Origin: Pseudomonas sp. P7548 | GTDB taxonomy: Bacteria; Pseudomonadota; Gammaproteobacteria; Pseudomonadales; Pseudomonadaceae | Direction: 5' to 3' | NCBI RefSeq assembly: GCF_013386585.1 | Contig: NZ_JACARO010000084.1 | Coordinates: 856 to 64,855, forward strand | Length of the DNA stretch: 64,000 bases | Shown: piece after piece, positions 16,453-24,469 of the stretch | How positions within the stretch are numbered: position 1 is the stretch's first letter | Layout: each line of letters opens with the position of its first letter | Position numbers and translations under genes: made by a program | Notes under the pieces: generated by a model | Seen by the model: only the letters and a program-made list of their open reading frames with translations | Database searches by the model: none | What the model was told of the DNA's origin: nothing

Positions 16453-17427
16453 ATGAAGCTTCAACAACTGCGCTACATCTGGGAAGTGGCGCACCACGAC
16501 CTCAACGTTTCCGCTACCGCTCAAAGCCTCTACACCTCGCAACCCGGTATCAGCAAGCAGATCCGCCTGCTCGAAGACGAGCTGGGTGTCGAAGTGTTCG
16601 CGCGCAGCGGCAAGCACCTGACCCGTGTCACCCCGGCCGGTGAACGCATCATCACCACCGCTGGCGAGATCCTGCGCAAAGTCGAAAGCATCAAGCAGAT
16701 CGCCCAGGAATTCTCCAACGAGAAGAAAGGCACCCTGTCCATCGCCACTACCCATACCCAGGCACGTTATGCGTTGCCGCCGGTGATCCGTGATTTCATC
16801 AAGCAGTACCCGGATGTGGCGCTGCACATGCACCAGGGTTCGCCGATGCAGATCGCCGAGATGGCCGCCGACGGCACCGTGGATTTCGCCATCGCCACTG
16901 AAGCCCTGGAGCTGTTTGGCGACCTGGTGATGATGCCGTGCTACCGCTGGAACCGTTGTGTTGTCGTGCCGCAAGGTCACCCATTGGCCAAGCTGCCGAA
17001 GCTGACCCTGGAAGCCTTGGCTGAATACCCGATCGTGACCTACGTGTTCGGTTTCACCGGCCGCTCCAAGCTCGACGAAGCCTTCAGCCATCGCGGCCTG
17101 ACGCCCAAGGTGGTGTTCACGGCTGCCGACGCCGACGTGATCAAGACCTATGTGCGCCTGGGCCTGGGCGTGGGCATCGTCGCCAAGATGGCGGTCGACA
17201 CCAACCTCGACAAAGACCTGGTGGTGCTCGATGCCAGTGAACTGTTCGAATCCAGCGTGACCAAGATCGGTTTCCGCCGTGGCACTTTCTTGCGTGGCTT
17301 CATGTGCGATTTCATCGAGAAATTCGCGCCGCACCTGACCCGTGAAGTCATGGCCAAGGCGATCCAGTGCCACAACAAGCAGGAACTGGAAGAACTGTTC
17401 GATGGCGTGGAACTGCCCGTCCACTGA
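16453..17427 (+). CDS. cysB: LysR-type regulator CysB
   Basis: A 324-residue transcription factor controlling cysteine biosynthesis and sulfur assimilation. It begins MKLQQLRYIWEVAHHDLNVSATAQSLYTSQPGISKQ, the conserved CysB/Cbl helix-turn-helix. The inducer pocket segments TTHTQARYALP, HQGSPMQIAEM and TYVFGFTGRSKLD are also typical; family members bind N-acetylserine. Length equals that of the enteric protein. GAGGG at 16442-16446 is the ribosome site. The upstream gap is AT-rich and includes TTTAATATAGTTATATA, a likely promoter and autoregulatory region. Confidence 0.97.
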   Translation: MKLQQLRYIWEVAHHDLNVSATAQSLYTSQPGISKQIRLLEDELGVEVFARSGKHLTRVTPAGERIITTAGEILRKVESIKQIAQEFSNEKKGTLSIATTHTQARYALPPVIRDFIKQYPDVALHMHQGSPMQIAEMAADGTVDFAIATEALELFGDLVMMPCYRWNRCVVVPQGHPLAKLPKLTLEALAEYPIVTYVFGFTGRSKLDEAFSHRGLTPKVVFTAADADVIKTYVRLGLGVGIVAKMAVDTNLDKDLVVLDASELFESSVTKIGFRRGTFLRGFMCDFIEKFAPHLTREVMAKAIQCHNKQELEELFDGVELPVH

Positions 17428-17436
17428 TAACACCTT

Positions 17437-17524
17437 GTAGGAGCCGGCTTGCCGGCGATGACGATGGCATGGCGGGCAAATAAATCGCCGGTCACACCGC
17501 CATCGCCGGCAAGCCGGCTCCTAC
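17437..17524. repeat. REP doublet (GTAGGAGCCGGCTTGCCGGCGATG type)
   Basis: Two inverted copies of a REP element flank a short spacer between the convergent cysB and GreA/B-like genes. Each copy holds a CCGGCTTGCCGG stem. The same type recurs at 37139-37206. Confidence 0.9.
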
Positions 17525-17534
17525 AGGGGGATCA

Positions 17535-18017
17535 TTATTTGGCCTCGGTAATCGCAAAGAACTGCCGGGCGCCCGCCACCAGAATCTCGACCTCATCCCC
17601 TTCGAACTTGCCCAGCAGGCCTTTGCCCAGGGGCGAGCGCGGGGTGATGACGGTCACCGGTTGCCCCACTACGTCCACTTTCAAACCCGCAGCATCGGGG
17701 GCCAGGAACAGCCACTGCTGGCGACCGTTCTCGTCCTCGAGGCCCAGCAGTGCGCCGATTTCGATTCCCCGCTGATCATCGTACGCGCGCAGTTGCAGGT
17801 TCTGGCACAGCGTCAGTGCCTGCTTGATCTCTTCGACGCGCCTGGCCTGTCCGGCTGCGAGATAGGAGGCTTCCAATCCCAGCGTGTCGTACTTGTTTTC
17901 CGCGATGTTCTCTTCGTGGGTCGCGGTTTCGTAGGCGGTCTGCGCGGCGCGTTGGGCGATATCGAGATCGATGCTGAGCTTTTCCAGGATCAACTGGAGG
18001 ACGGCGTGTTTATTCAT
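17535..18017 (-). CDS. GreA/GreB-family protein
   Basis: A 160-residue protein with an N-terminal coiled-coil hairpin (about 10-75, containing HEENIAENKYDTLGLEASYLAAGQARRVEEI) and a C-terminal FKBP-like fold (PDAAGLKVDVVGQPVTVITPRSPLGKGLLGKFEGDEVEI). The PLGKGLLGK segment is typical of GreA/Rnk-like C-domains. The coiled-coil tip lacks the exact LGDRSENADY motif of GreB, so transcript cleavage activity is uncertain. It probably binds RNA polymerase. The start at 18017 lies 5 bases after the stop of the upstream gene, suggesting an operon. Confidence 0.78.
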   Translation of the reverse strand: MNKHAVLQLILEKLSIDLDIAQRAAQTAYETATHEENIAENKYDTLGLEASYLAAGQARRVEEIKQALTLCQNLQLRAYDDQRGIEIGALLGLEDENGRQQWLFLAPDAAGLKVDVVGQPVTVITPRSPLGKGLLGKFEGDEVEILVAGARQFFAITEAK

Positions 18018-18022
18018 GGTCA

Positions 18023-18391
18023 TCAATCGCAGAATTGCAGGACATTGGCTCGGGTCTTTTCGTTGGGGGCGTTCTGGTCCTGTTGCAGCCAGAACTGGCA
18101 TTTGGGGTTGGACAGGTTGCGCGCATTGCTGCGGGCCTGGTCCAGGGCTTGCTGTTGTTCCTGCTTCTGCAGGTTCTGTTGATACTGCTCGAACATGCGG
18201 TTCGGCGGCTCAACTGGCGCAACCGCCGGCTTGCCCAATTGCTGCACTGCCTGGGCCACCGGTGCCAGGCTTTGCGGGAACAGGTAGCGAGACGCCAGCC
18301 AGGTGCTGAGCACGATGGCGACAAACCCCAGCCACACGCCAAACGCGATAGCGACACTGAGCTTGAACAGCGACAACGGACGATCAGACAT
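18023..18391 (-). CDS. Small inner-membrane protein, function unknown
   Basis: A 122-residue protein with one N-terminal membrane helix (about 10-32, SVAIAFGVWLGFVAIVLSTWLA), a Pro-rich linker and a Gln-rich stretch (QYQQNLQKQEQQQALDQARSNARN) that may be coiled coil. The C-terminus (NPKCQFWLQQDQNAP...RANVLQFCD) carries two cysteines. The start MSDRPLSLFK at 18391 is preferred; the frame continues to 18484 but is not conserved in style. The family is unrecognised. It lies immediately upstream of the GreA/B-like gene and divergent from earP. Confidence 0.65.
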   Translation of the reverse strand: MSDRPLSLFKLSVAIAFGVWLGFVAIVLSTWLASRYLFPQSLAPVAQAVQQLGKPAVAPVEPPNRMFEQYQQNLQKQEQQQALDQARSNARNLSNPKCQFWLQQDQNAPNEKTRANVLQFCD

Positions 18392-18523
18392 GACGGCCTC
18401 CTGGCAGGCATTTGCGGCGTGGCGGCGATTGTCGCACAGCCACCGTGCAGAATAATCGCGATCAAGCCTTCTGCATTGCAGCATTTATGCGGACAATCGA
18501 GCCTTTGATCGTTGGAGCCCGGA

Positions 18524-19657
18524 ATGAAAGCCCGCTGGGATATTTTTTGCAGCGTCGTCGACAACTACGGCGACATCGGCGTGACCTGGCGCCTGGCCCG
18601 GCAACTGGTGGTGGAGCATGGTTGTGACGTGCGCTTGTGGGTTGATGACCTGCGGGCCTTCGAGCGCATGTGCCCGGAAATCGATGTGCAGCGGGATACG
18701 CAATGGCAGGAGGGCGTTGAAGTGCGCCACTGGCCGGCTGAATGGCCCGAGACCGCGTCCGCCGATGTGGTCATTGCTGCATTCGCCTGCCAACTGCCTC
18801 CCGACTATATGGAAGCCATGGCTGCGCGCGAACGTGTGCCGTTGTGGATGAACCTGGATTACCTCAGCGCCGAAGACTGGGTGGTGGGGTGTCATCGCCT
18901 GCCATCGGTGAAGTTCAAGGGCGTGCAGAAGTACTTCTTCTTTCCGGGTTTTCGTGTGGGAACGGGCGGTTTGTTACGTGAGACGGGCCTGTTGGAGCAG
19001 CGTCAGGCGTTTCAGCAAGATGGCGCCGCGCGTCAGCAATTCCTGCAATCCTTGGGCGTGTTTCCTGCGCCGGATGCGCGTTTGATGTCACTGTTTGCCT
19101 ATGAAAATGCAGGGCTCGCCAGTTGGCTGGACGTGTTGGCAACGGACGGGCGCGCCACTCATCTGCTGGTTCCGGAAGGGCGCATCCTGGGTGATGTGCA
19201 GCGCTGGCTGGGCGTTGAGGGGCTGGTAGCGGGCGATATCCACGTGCGCGAGGCCCTGACCGTGCAGGTGCTGCCGTTCGTGCGCCAGGAACAATACGAC
19301 CGTCTGCTGTGGAGTTGCGAGTTCAACGCGGTGCGCGGTGAAGACTCGTTCGTGCGCGCCCAGTGGGCCGGGCGCCCGCTGTTGTGGCACATCTATCGGC
19401 AGGACGAAGACATCCACTTGGACAAGCTCGATGCGTTCCTGGCGCTCTATACCGCTGCGTTATCCCCGGCCGCGAAGGCTGCACTGATCGCGCTCTGGCA
19501 AGCCTGGAACACGGAGGGCGATATGGCACAGCCGTGGAAAATGTTGCTGGAGCACTGGCCGGAGGTGAGCCTGCACGCGCAATCGTGGTGTCTGGAACAA
19601 GGCTTGCAGGCCGATCTTGCGACGGCGCTGGTACAGTTTTATGAAAGTTGGATATGA
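18524..19657 (+). CDS. earP: EF-P arginine rhamnosyltransferase EarP
   Basis: A 377-residue GT-B glycosyltransferase that moves rhamnose from dTDP-rhamnose to Arg32 of EF-P, which helps ribosomes through polyproline stretches. The N-terminal FCSVVDNYGDIGVTWRLARQL carries Asp13 and Asp17, known in the family to be essential. The C-terminal CEFNAVRGEDSFVRAQWAGRPLLWHIY holds the conserved nucleotide-sugar site. The start at ATG 18524 follows TTGGAGCC. The gene sits 49 bases upstream of efp, the arrangement used by bacteria with rhamnosylated EF-P. Confidence 0.96.
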   Translation: MKARWDIFCSVVDNYGDIGVTWRLARQLVVEHGCDVRLWVDDLRAFERMCPEIDVQRDTQWQEGVEVRHWPAEWPETASADVVIAAFACQLPPDYMEAMAARERVPLWMNLDYLSAEDWVVGCHRLPSVKFKGVQKYFFFPGFRVGTGGLLRETGLLEQRQAFQQDGAARQQFLQSLGVFPAPDARLMSLFAYENAGLASWLDVLATDGRATHLLVPEGRILGDVQRWLGVEGLVAGDIHVREALTVQVLPFVRQEQYDRLLWSCEFNAVRGEDSFVRAQWAGRPLLWHIYRQDEDIHLDKLDAFLALYTAALSPAAKAALIALWQAWNTEGDMAQPWKMLLEHWPEVSLHAQSWCLEQGLQADLATALVQFYESWI

Positions 19658-19706
19658 TACGCCACCTTGAATTTTGTAAATCCCATCCAAATTTCGGATA
19701 TATGCA

Positions 19707-20279
19707 ATGAAAACTGGTAAAGAACTGAAACCCGGTACAGTGATCCGTCTCGAAAACGACCCTTGGCTGGTTCAGAAAGCTGAGTTCACCAAGTCTGGTC
19801 GTAACAGCGCAATCATGAAGACCAAGCTGAAGAACCTGCTGACCGGTTACAAGACCGAGATCGTTTACAGCGCCGACGACAAACTGGACGACGTGATCCT
19901 CGACCGCAAAGAAGCGACCCTGTCCTTCATCAGCGGCGACACCTACACGTTCATGGACACCACCGACTACACCATGTACGAGCTGAACGCTGAAGATATC
20001 GAAGCCGTTCTGCCGTTCATCGAAGAAGGCATGGAAGACGTTTGCGAAGCTATTTTCTTCGAAGAGCGCCTGGTTTCCGTAGAACTGCCGACCACCATCG
20101 TGCGTAAAGTGGCCTACACCGAAGGTTCCGCTCGTGGCGACACTTCGGGCAAGGTCATGAAGCCAGCTAAGCTGAGCAACGGTACCGAGCTGCAAGTTGC
20201 CGACTTCATCGAAATCGACGACCTGATCGAAATCGACACCCGTGAAGGTGGTTCGTACAAAGGTCGCGCCAAGAAGTAA
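19707..20279 (+). CDS. efp: Elongation factor P
   Basis: A 190-residue three-domain translation factor. The modification loop reads TKSGRNSA with Arg at position 32. This is the EarP-type loop, not the lysine loop used by EpmA or the deoxyhypusine-type systems. The C-terminal domain ends with IEIDDLIEIDTREGGSYKGRAKK. Codon use is strongly biased, as expected for an abundant translation factor. It follows earP closely and ends in a strong terminator. Confidence 0.98.
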   Translation: MKTGKELKPGTVIRLENDPWLVQKAEFTKSGRNSAIMKTKLKNLLTGYKTEIVYSADDKLDDVILDRKEATLSFISGDTYTFMDTTDYTMYELNAEDIEAVLPFIEEGMEDVCEAIFFEERLVSVELPTTIVRKVAYTEGSARGDTSGKVMKPAKLSNGTELQVADFIEIDDLIEIDTREGGSYKGRAKK

Positions 20280-20299
20280 TTCAGGCCCTGCCGATACGA

Positions 20300-20330
20300 A
20301 AAAAAGCCCGACCTAGAGTCGGGCTTTTTT
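20300..20330. terminator. Terminator between efp and the esterase gene
   Basis: AAAAAAGCCCGAC (20300-20312), five-base loop, GTCGGGCTTTTTT (20318-20330). A and T tracts on both sides suit the convergent genes. Confidence 0.95.
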
Positions 20331-20343
20331 GTGGGCGTCACTT

Positions 20344-21360
20344 TTACTTCAGGTGCTGCTTGAGCTCATCCGCGGCTTGGAGCAGGGCTGAACGGACTGC
20401 CGGTACCTGGCTGACCACGTTGAGCAAACCGTAGTCGTGGATCATGCCGTTGTAGCGTACGGCGGTCACCGGCACACCGGCTGCGTCCAGCTTGCGGGCA
20501 TAGGCTTCACCTTCGTCACGCAGCACGTCGGCGCCGGCGGTCTGGATCAGCGCGGGCGGCAGGCCCTTTAGCTGGTCCGTGGTGGCCCGCAATGGCGAGG
20601 CGTAGATCTCGGCGCGTTGCTTGGCATCGGTGGTGTAGTTGTCCCAGAACCACTTCATCATGTTCCGGGTGAGGAAGTGCCCTTCGGCATATTGGTTATA
20701 GGACCCGGTGTCGAAGTTGGCGTCGGTCACCGGCCACAGCAGCAACTGGAACTTGATCGCTGGCGTGCCCTTGTCCTTGGCCATCAGGCTGACCACCGCC
20801 GCCATGTTGCCGCCGACACTATTGCCCGCGACCGCCAAGCGCTTGCCATCGACGTTGATCTCTTTACCGTGCTCGGCCACCCATTTCGTGGCGCCGTAGG
20901 CCTGGTTGATCGCCACCGGGTAATGCGCTTCTGGCGAAGGCGTGTAGTTGACGAATACCGCCGCCGCCCCCGAACCCACGACCAGGTCCCGCACGAGGCG
21001 TTCATGGGTCGGGTAATCCCCCAGCACCCAGCCGCCGCCATGGAAGAACATGAACACGGGCAATGTGCCCTTGACCCCGGCTGGGCGCACGATGGTCAGG
21101 CCCAAGGGCTTGCCATCGACTTGGATGGTCTTATGGCTCACATCCGCCTGTGGCAGCGTCAGCTTCACACCGGCCTGGGCGCCGGCCAGTACGGCACGGG
21201 CGTCCTGTGGCGTCAGTTGCTCCATCGGTTTACCGGTACCTGCGTTCAACACATCCAGGAAGGCCTGAGTGTTGTGCTCGACATCACCGGTTGCAGCAAA
21301 CGCGCTGGTGATGGACAGGGCGAGCAGGGTGCCGGTGAGCGCTTTACCAATTGTGTTCAT
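20344..21360 (-). CDS. Exported alpha/beta hydrolase, hormone-sensitive-lipase family
   Basis: A 338-residue esterase-like protein. Residues 1-23 form a signal peptide ending SAFAA. The oxyanion motif HGGGWVLGD and the nucleophile elbow GNSVGGN place it in the HSL (family IV) group; the elbow is more often GDSAGG. The C-terminal AGADVLRDEGEAYA and MIHDYG blocks supply the catalytic Asp and His. The likely activity is hydrolysis of short-chain esters in the periplasm. The start MNTIGKAL at 21360 follows GGAGAG (minus strand); the frame extends a few codons more. It lies 28 bases after ohr on the same strand and may be co-transcribed with it. Confidence 0.88.
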   Translation of the reverse strand: MNTIGKALTGTLLALSITSAFAATGDVEHNTQAFLDVLNAGTGKPMEQLTPQDARAVLAGAQAGVKLTLPQADVSHKTIQVDGKPLGLTIVRPAGVKGTLPVFMFFHGGGWVLGDYPTHERLVRDLVVGSGAAAVFVNYTPSPEAHYPVAINQAYGATKWVAEHGKEINVDGKRLAVAGNSVGGNMAAVVSLMAKDKGTPAIKFQLLLWPVTDANFDTGSYNQYAEGHFLTRNMMKWFWDNYTTDAKQRAEIYASPLRATTDQLKGLPPALIQTAGADVLRDEGEAYARKLDAAGVPVTAVRYNGMIHDYGLLNVVSQVPAVRSALLQAADELKQHLK

Positions 21361-21388
21361 TGTTCTCTCCAAGGGCGGCCGAGTTCAT

Positions 21389-21808
21389 TTAGACGGTCAC
21401 GTGCAGGCGTACATCGACGTTGCCACGGGTGGCGTTGGAATACGGGCACACCTGGTGGGCAGCATCGACCAGGCTTTGCGCGTCGTCCTGGGCCAGGCCC
21501 GGCAGATTGATGTTCAGGTCGATGTCCAGACCGAAACCACCAGGGATCTGGCCGATGCCGACGTGGGCAGTGATCGACGCGTCATCGGGGATTTTGCGTT
21601 TGGTCTGGCTGGCGACGAACTTCAGTGCGCCAATAAAGCAGGCCGAGTAGCCGGCGGCGAACAGTTGCTCAGGGTTGGTCGCCTGGCCGCCAGCACCGCC
21701 CAGTTCTTTGGGGGTGGTGAGTTTTACGTCGAGGATGTTGTCGCTGGAAACAGCACGGCCATCACGGCCGCCGGTGGCGGTGGCTACTGCGGTATAGAGA
21801 GTTTGCAT
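21389..21808 (-). CDS. ohr: Organic hydroperoxide resistance protein Ohr
   Basis: A 139-residue thiol peroxidase that reduces organic hydroperoxides. Redox cysteines are Cys57 (GYSACFIGAL) and Cys121 (HQVCPYSNATRGN), and Arg17 of the GGRDGRA block completes the active site. The upstream region holds two tandem pairs of short palindromes, the expected target of OhrR, which is encoded 320 bases away on the same strand. The esterase gene follows after 28 bases. Confidence 0.97.
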   Translation of the reverse strand: MQTLYTAVATATGGRDGRAVSSDNILDVKLTTPKELGGAGGQATNPEQLFAAGYSACFIGALKFVASQTKRKIPDDASITAHVGIGQIPGGFGLDIDLNINLPGLAQDDAQSLVDAAHQVCPYSNATRGNVDVRLHVTV

Positions 21809-21826
21809 GGTGTCGTCCTCTTGGTT

Positions 21827-21896
21827 TTTAGCGCTAAATATTTGCGCGCTAAGTAGTTGGTGAGGCGAATGTATAGCGCTAATGTTTTGCGCGCAA
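21827..21896. promoter_or_regulatory. Tandem palindromic operators upstream of ohr (probable OhrR sites)
   Basis: TTTAGCGCTAAA (21827-21838) and TTGCGCGCTAA (21842-21852) form one pair. ATAGCGCTAAT (21873-21883) and TTGCGCGCAA (21887-21896) form the second. The pairs are exactly 45 bp apart. The last core also occurs in the gpx-ospR promoter. Confidence 0.75.
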
Positions 21897-21976
21897 GATA
21901 AATTTACAAATTATTTTTGTGAGCGACTGTCAGTCAATGTGGGAGGGCGCTAATGAAATTTGCTGCAACCGATTCT

Positions 21977-22108
21977 TGTAGTGAGCGGGCTTGCCCGCGC
22001 TGGGTGGCGGAGCCGCCCCAAAACCAGTCATCCAGCTCTACCTGGAAGAATGCGGAGGCCGGATTGAGGCGGCTTCGCCACCAGCGCGGGGCAAGCCCGC
22101 TCACTACA
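21977..22108. repeat. REP doublet (TGTAGTGAGCGGGCTTGCCCGCGC type)
   Basis: Inverted REP copies at 21977-22000 and 22085-22108 flank a spacer of about 85 bases. The spacer holds a further inverted pair, GGTGGCGGAGCCGCC and GGCGGCTTCGCCACC. It lies between the ohr upstream region and the 3' end of ohrR. Confidence 0.88.
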
Positions 22109-22126
22109 GGGGGAGTGGCAATAGGT

Positions 22127-22579
22127 CTAGATGGCGTTCTGCAGATTGCTCCGCAATGCAACGAGATCTGCCTGCAGCTTAAGTAATTGTTCCAACTCCA
22201 AACCGCTGGCGCCGAGAATGCACTGTGGAATGCCCATAGCCTTGTCCTGCAAGGCGCGGCCGGCGTCGGTCAACTCCACCACGACAACCCGTTCATCTTC
22301 ACGGCTGCGGGTGCGGCTGAGCAGGCCTTCGGCCTCCAGCCGCTTGAGCAGTGGGGTCAGTGAGCCCGGGTCGGTCAGCAGTCGGCTGCTGATTTCGCCG
22401 ACGGTCAAACCGTCTTCTTCCCACAAGACCATCATGGCCAGGTATTGCGGGTAGGTCAGTCCAAGGGCTTGCAGCAGCGGTTTGTAGACCTTGGTCATCA
22501 AAAGCGATGTGGAGTGCAGGGCAAAGCACAGCTGGTTGTCCAGCATCAGTGATTCGCATGGGGCAGGGTTCTTGCTCAT
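22127..22579 (-). CDS. ohrR: MarR-family peroxide sensor OhrR
   Basis: A 150-residue repressor of ohr. The sensing cysteine lies in LDNQLCFALHS (Cys18), the conserved OhrR position that is oxidised by organic hydroperoxides. The winged helix is recognisable in LTVGEISSRLLTDPGSLTPLLKRLEAEGLLSRTRSREDERVV. The start MSKNPAPCES at 22579 is used; the frame runs to 22693 without family match. It is transcribed in the same direction as ohr, with a REP doublet between the two genes. Confidence 0.95.
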   Translation of the reverse strand: MSKNPAPCESLMLDNQLCFALHSTSLLMTKVYKPLLQALGLTYPQYLAMMVLWEEDGLTVGEISSRLLTDPGSLTPLLKRLEAEGLLSRTRSREDERVVVVELTDAGRALQDKAMGIPQCILGASGLELEQLLKLQADLVALRSNLQNAI

Positions 22580-22659
22580 GGCGGTGCCTCGAAAAAGCGT
22601 GTCTGGGCTGGAATCTAGCGGCCAAATCTTTAATGCGCCAGATAATTCTGTCTGCCCGG

Positions 22660-23610
22660 TCAGACCAAGCCGCTTTGCAGCGCCAGATCCCAAGGCGGCA
22701 CAGGGCTGAAACGTGACTTGAGGTATTCCAGCAGCAAGCGACTGCGGGCGTTGGCCTGTTGTTCCAGGCGCAGTGCGTAGATTCCTGTGGTTTCCGGGCT
22801 GGGCAGGCCGTTTTCGCAGAACAGCGGCAGCAATTCGCCGCGTACCAGGTATTCACTCGCCAGCCAGGTGGGAAGGTGAGCGATGCCCAACCCTGCCAAA
22901 GCGCCCGACAGCAGCGCCTCGGCATTGTTGGCGCTCATGCGGATACGTTTTGGGCGATAGGTGGCGCGGCGCCCATCCAGTTCGAAGCGCCAGGCGAACA
23001 TTGGCGCCAGCCCATCCCAGTCCAGGCCGTCGTGGTCGCTGAGTTCGTGCGGATGAGTGGGTGTACCGCGGTTTTTCAGGTAAGCCGGGCTGGCGCAGGC
23101 GATGCGCACGATACTGGCCAGGGGCGTGGCAATCAGTCGGGTGTCGACGATATGCCCGGCGCGCAGCACCAGGTCAACCTTGCCCAGGTGCGCGCCCTGC
23201 ATGTCCACAAAGCTGTCGATCAGGTGCAGGTGCACATCCAGGCCTGGGTACACATTCAGGAAGTCGGCAATCACCGGGGCGAGGTGCCGCCGACCAAACG
23301 CCGCCGGTGCATCCACACGAATCAAACCTTCCGGCGCATGGCTCAAGGACACCGCCTCGGCCCGTGCCAATTGCAGTTCGCTGACGATCCGCCGCGCACG
23401 CTCGGCAAAGGCCAGGCCTGCCGGTGTGGGCACCACCGCATGGGTGCTGCGCTGGAACAACTGGCTGCCCACCGAGTTTTCCAGGCTGTCGATACGTCGC
23501 GCCACCGCTGAAGGTGTCAGCGGATGGCGGCGCGCAGCCGCAGAAAAACTGCCGGTTTCCAGCACATCGAGGAACAGACCCAGTTGATCGGTCAGGGCAT
23601 TAGGATTCAT
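22660..23610 (-). CDS. LysR-family transcriptional regulator
   Basis: A 316-residue regulator. The N-terminal helix-turn-helix reads FLDVLETGSFSAAARRHPLTPSAVARRIDSLENSVGSQLFQRS. The effector domain follows (LIRVDAPAAFGRRHLAPVIADFLNVYPGLDV). The target is unknown; the divergent gene 110 bases away encodes a TauE/SafE-type exporter and is the natural candidate. The start at 23610 gives MNPNALTDQLG; the longer frame to 23787 overlaps the divergent gene. Confidence 0.9.
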   Translation of the reverse strand: MNPNALTDQLGLFLDVLETGSFSAAARRHPLTPSAVARRIDSLENSVGSQLFQRSTHAVVPTPAGLAFAERARRIVSELQLARAEAVSLSHAPEGLIRVDAPAAFGRRHLAPVIADFLNVYPGLDVHLHLIDSFVDMQGAHLGKVDLVLRAGHIVDTRLIATPLASIVRIACASPAYLKNRGTPTHPHELSDHDGLDWDGLAPMFAWRFELDGRRATYRPKRIRMSANNAEALLSGALAGLGIAHLPTWLASEYLVRGELLPLFCENGLPSPETTGIYALRLEQQANARSRLLLEYLKSRFSPVPPWDLALQSGLV

Positions 23611-23719
23611 GAAATATACGCTTATGCGAGATTGGCACAGCCATTGTGCGTTGCTGTGCGTTTCCGCGCCAGAGCCGACTGCGTAGCATGCAAGGCCTGG
23701 GCTTCTGGAGTAATGAGCG

Positions 23720-24469
23720 GTGTTGGATTTGGCGATGTACCTCTTATTGGGCGCGGCTCTGGGCACGGTCGGCGGGCTGTTTGGCATTGGTGGCGGGTTG
23801 ATTGCAATCCCGGTGCTGGGCGTGTTGTTTGGCCTGGATCAGCAGCTTGCCCAAGGCACAGCACTGGTCATGGTGGTGCCTAACGTGATGCTGGCCCTGT
23901 GGCGTTATCACCAGCGCAACCGCATCGAACTGCGCCACGCACTGCCATTGGGCGTGATGGGTTTCAGCTTTGCCTGGCTCGGTTCTATCTGGGCCGTGGG
24001 CCTGGACGCGGGGGCCATGCGCGTCGGCTTTATTGCGTTTCTGCTGACGCTGGCGGCCTACAATCTGCTGCGCATGTTCACGCGCAATGCGCCGCCCACC
24101 GCGCAGATGCGCTATTCCTGGCCTTGGCTGGGTGTGTTGGGCGCGGCCTCGGGCTCCATGGGCGGCCTGTTCGGCGTGGGCGGTGCGGTGGTTGCCACGC
24201 CGGTGCTGACCAGCGTGTTTGGCACCACCCAAGTGGTAGCCCAAGGCCTGTCCCTGGCGCTGGCGTTGCCCAGTACCGGCGTGACTCTGGTGACTTACGC
24301 CTGGCACCACGAAGTGGACTGGATGATCGGTGTACCGCTGGCCGTCGGCGGCCTGTTGAGTATCAGTTGGGGCGTGAAAGTGGCCCACGCATTGCCGGAA
24401 CGCGTGCTGCGCGGTTTGTTCTGCGGCTTCCTGGCGGTTTGTGCGGTGATGCTCACCTTCAAAGTTTGA
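23720..24469 (+). CDS. TauE/SafE-family membrane transporter
   Basis: A 249-residue membrane protein with about eight helices in two repeated halves. Each half contains the glycine-rich motif GGLFGIGGG (about 16-24) or GGLFGVGGA, the signature of the TauE/SafE (DUF81) family. Members export sulfite, sulfoacetate or related organic anions. The start is GTG 23720 with GGAG at 23707-23710. It is divergent from a LysR gene and overlaps the 3' end of the next LysR gene by 11 bases, convergently. Confidence 0.9.
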   Translation: MLDLAMYLLLGAALGTVGGLFGIGGGLIAIPVLGVLFGLDQQLAQGTALVMVVPNVMLALWRYHQRNRIELRHALPLGVMGFSFAWLGSIWAVGLDAGAMRVGFIAFLLTLAAYNLLRMFTRNAPPTAQMRYSWPWLGVLGAASGSMGGLFGVGGAVVATPVLTSVFGTTQVVAQGLSLALALPSTGVTLVTYAWHHEVDWMIGVPLAVGGLLSISWGVKVAHALPERVLRGLFCGFLAVCAVMLTFKV

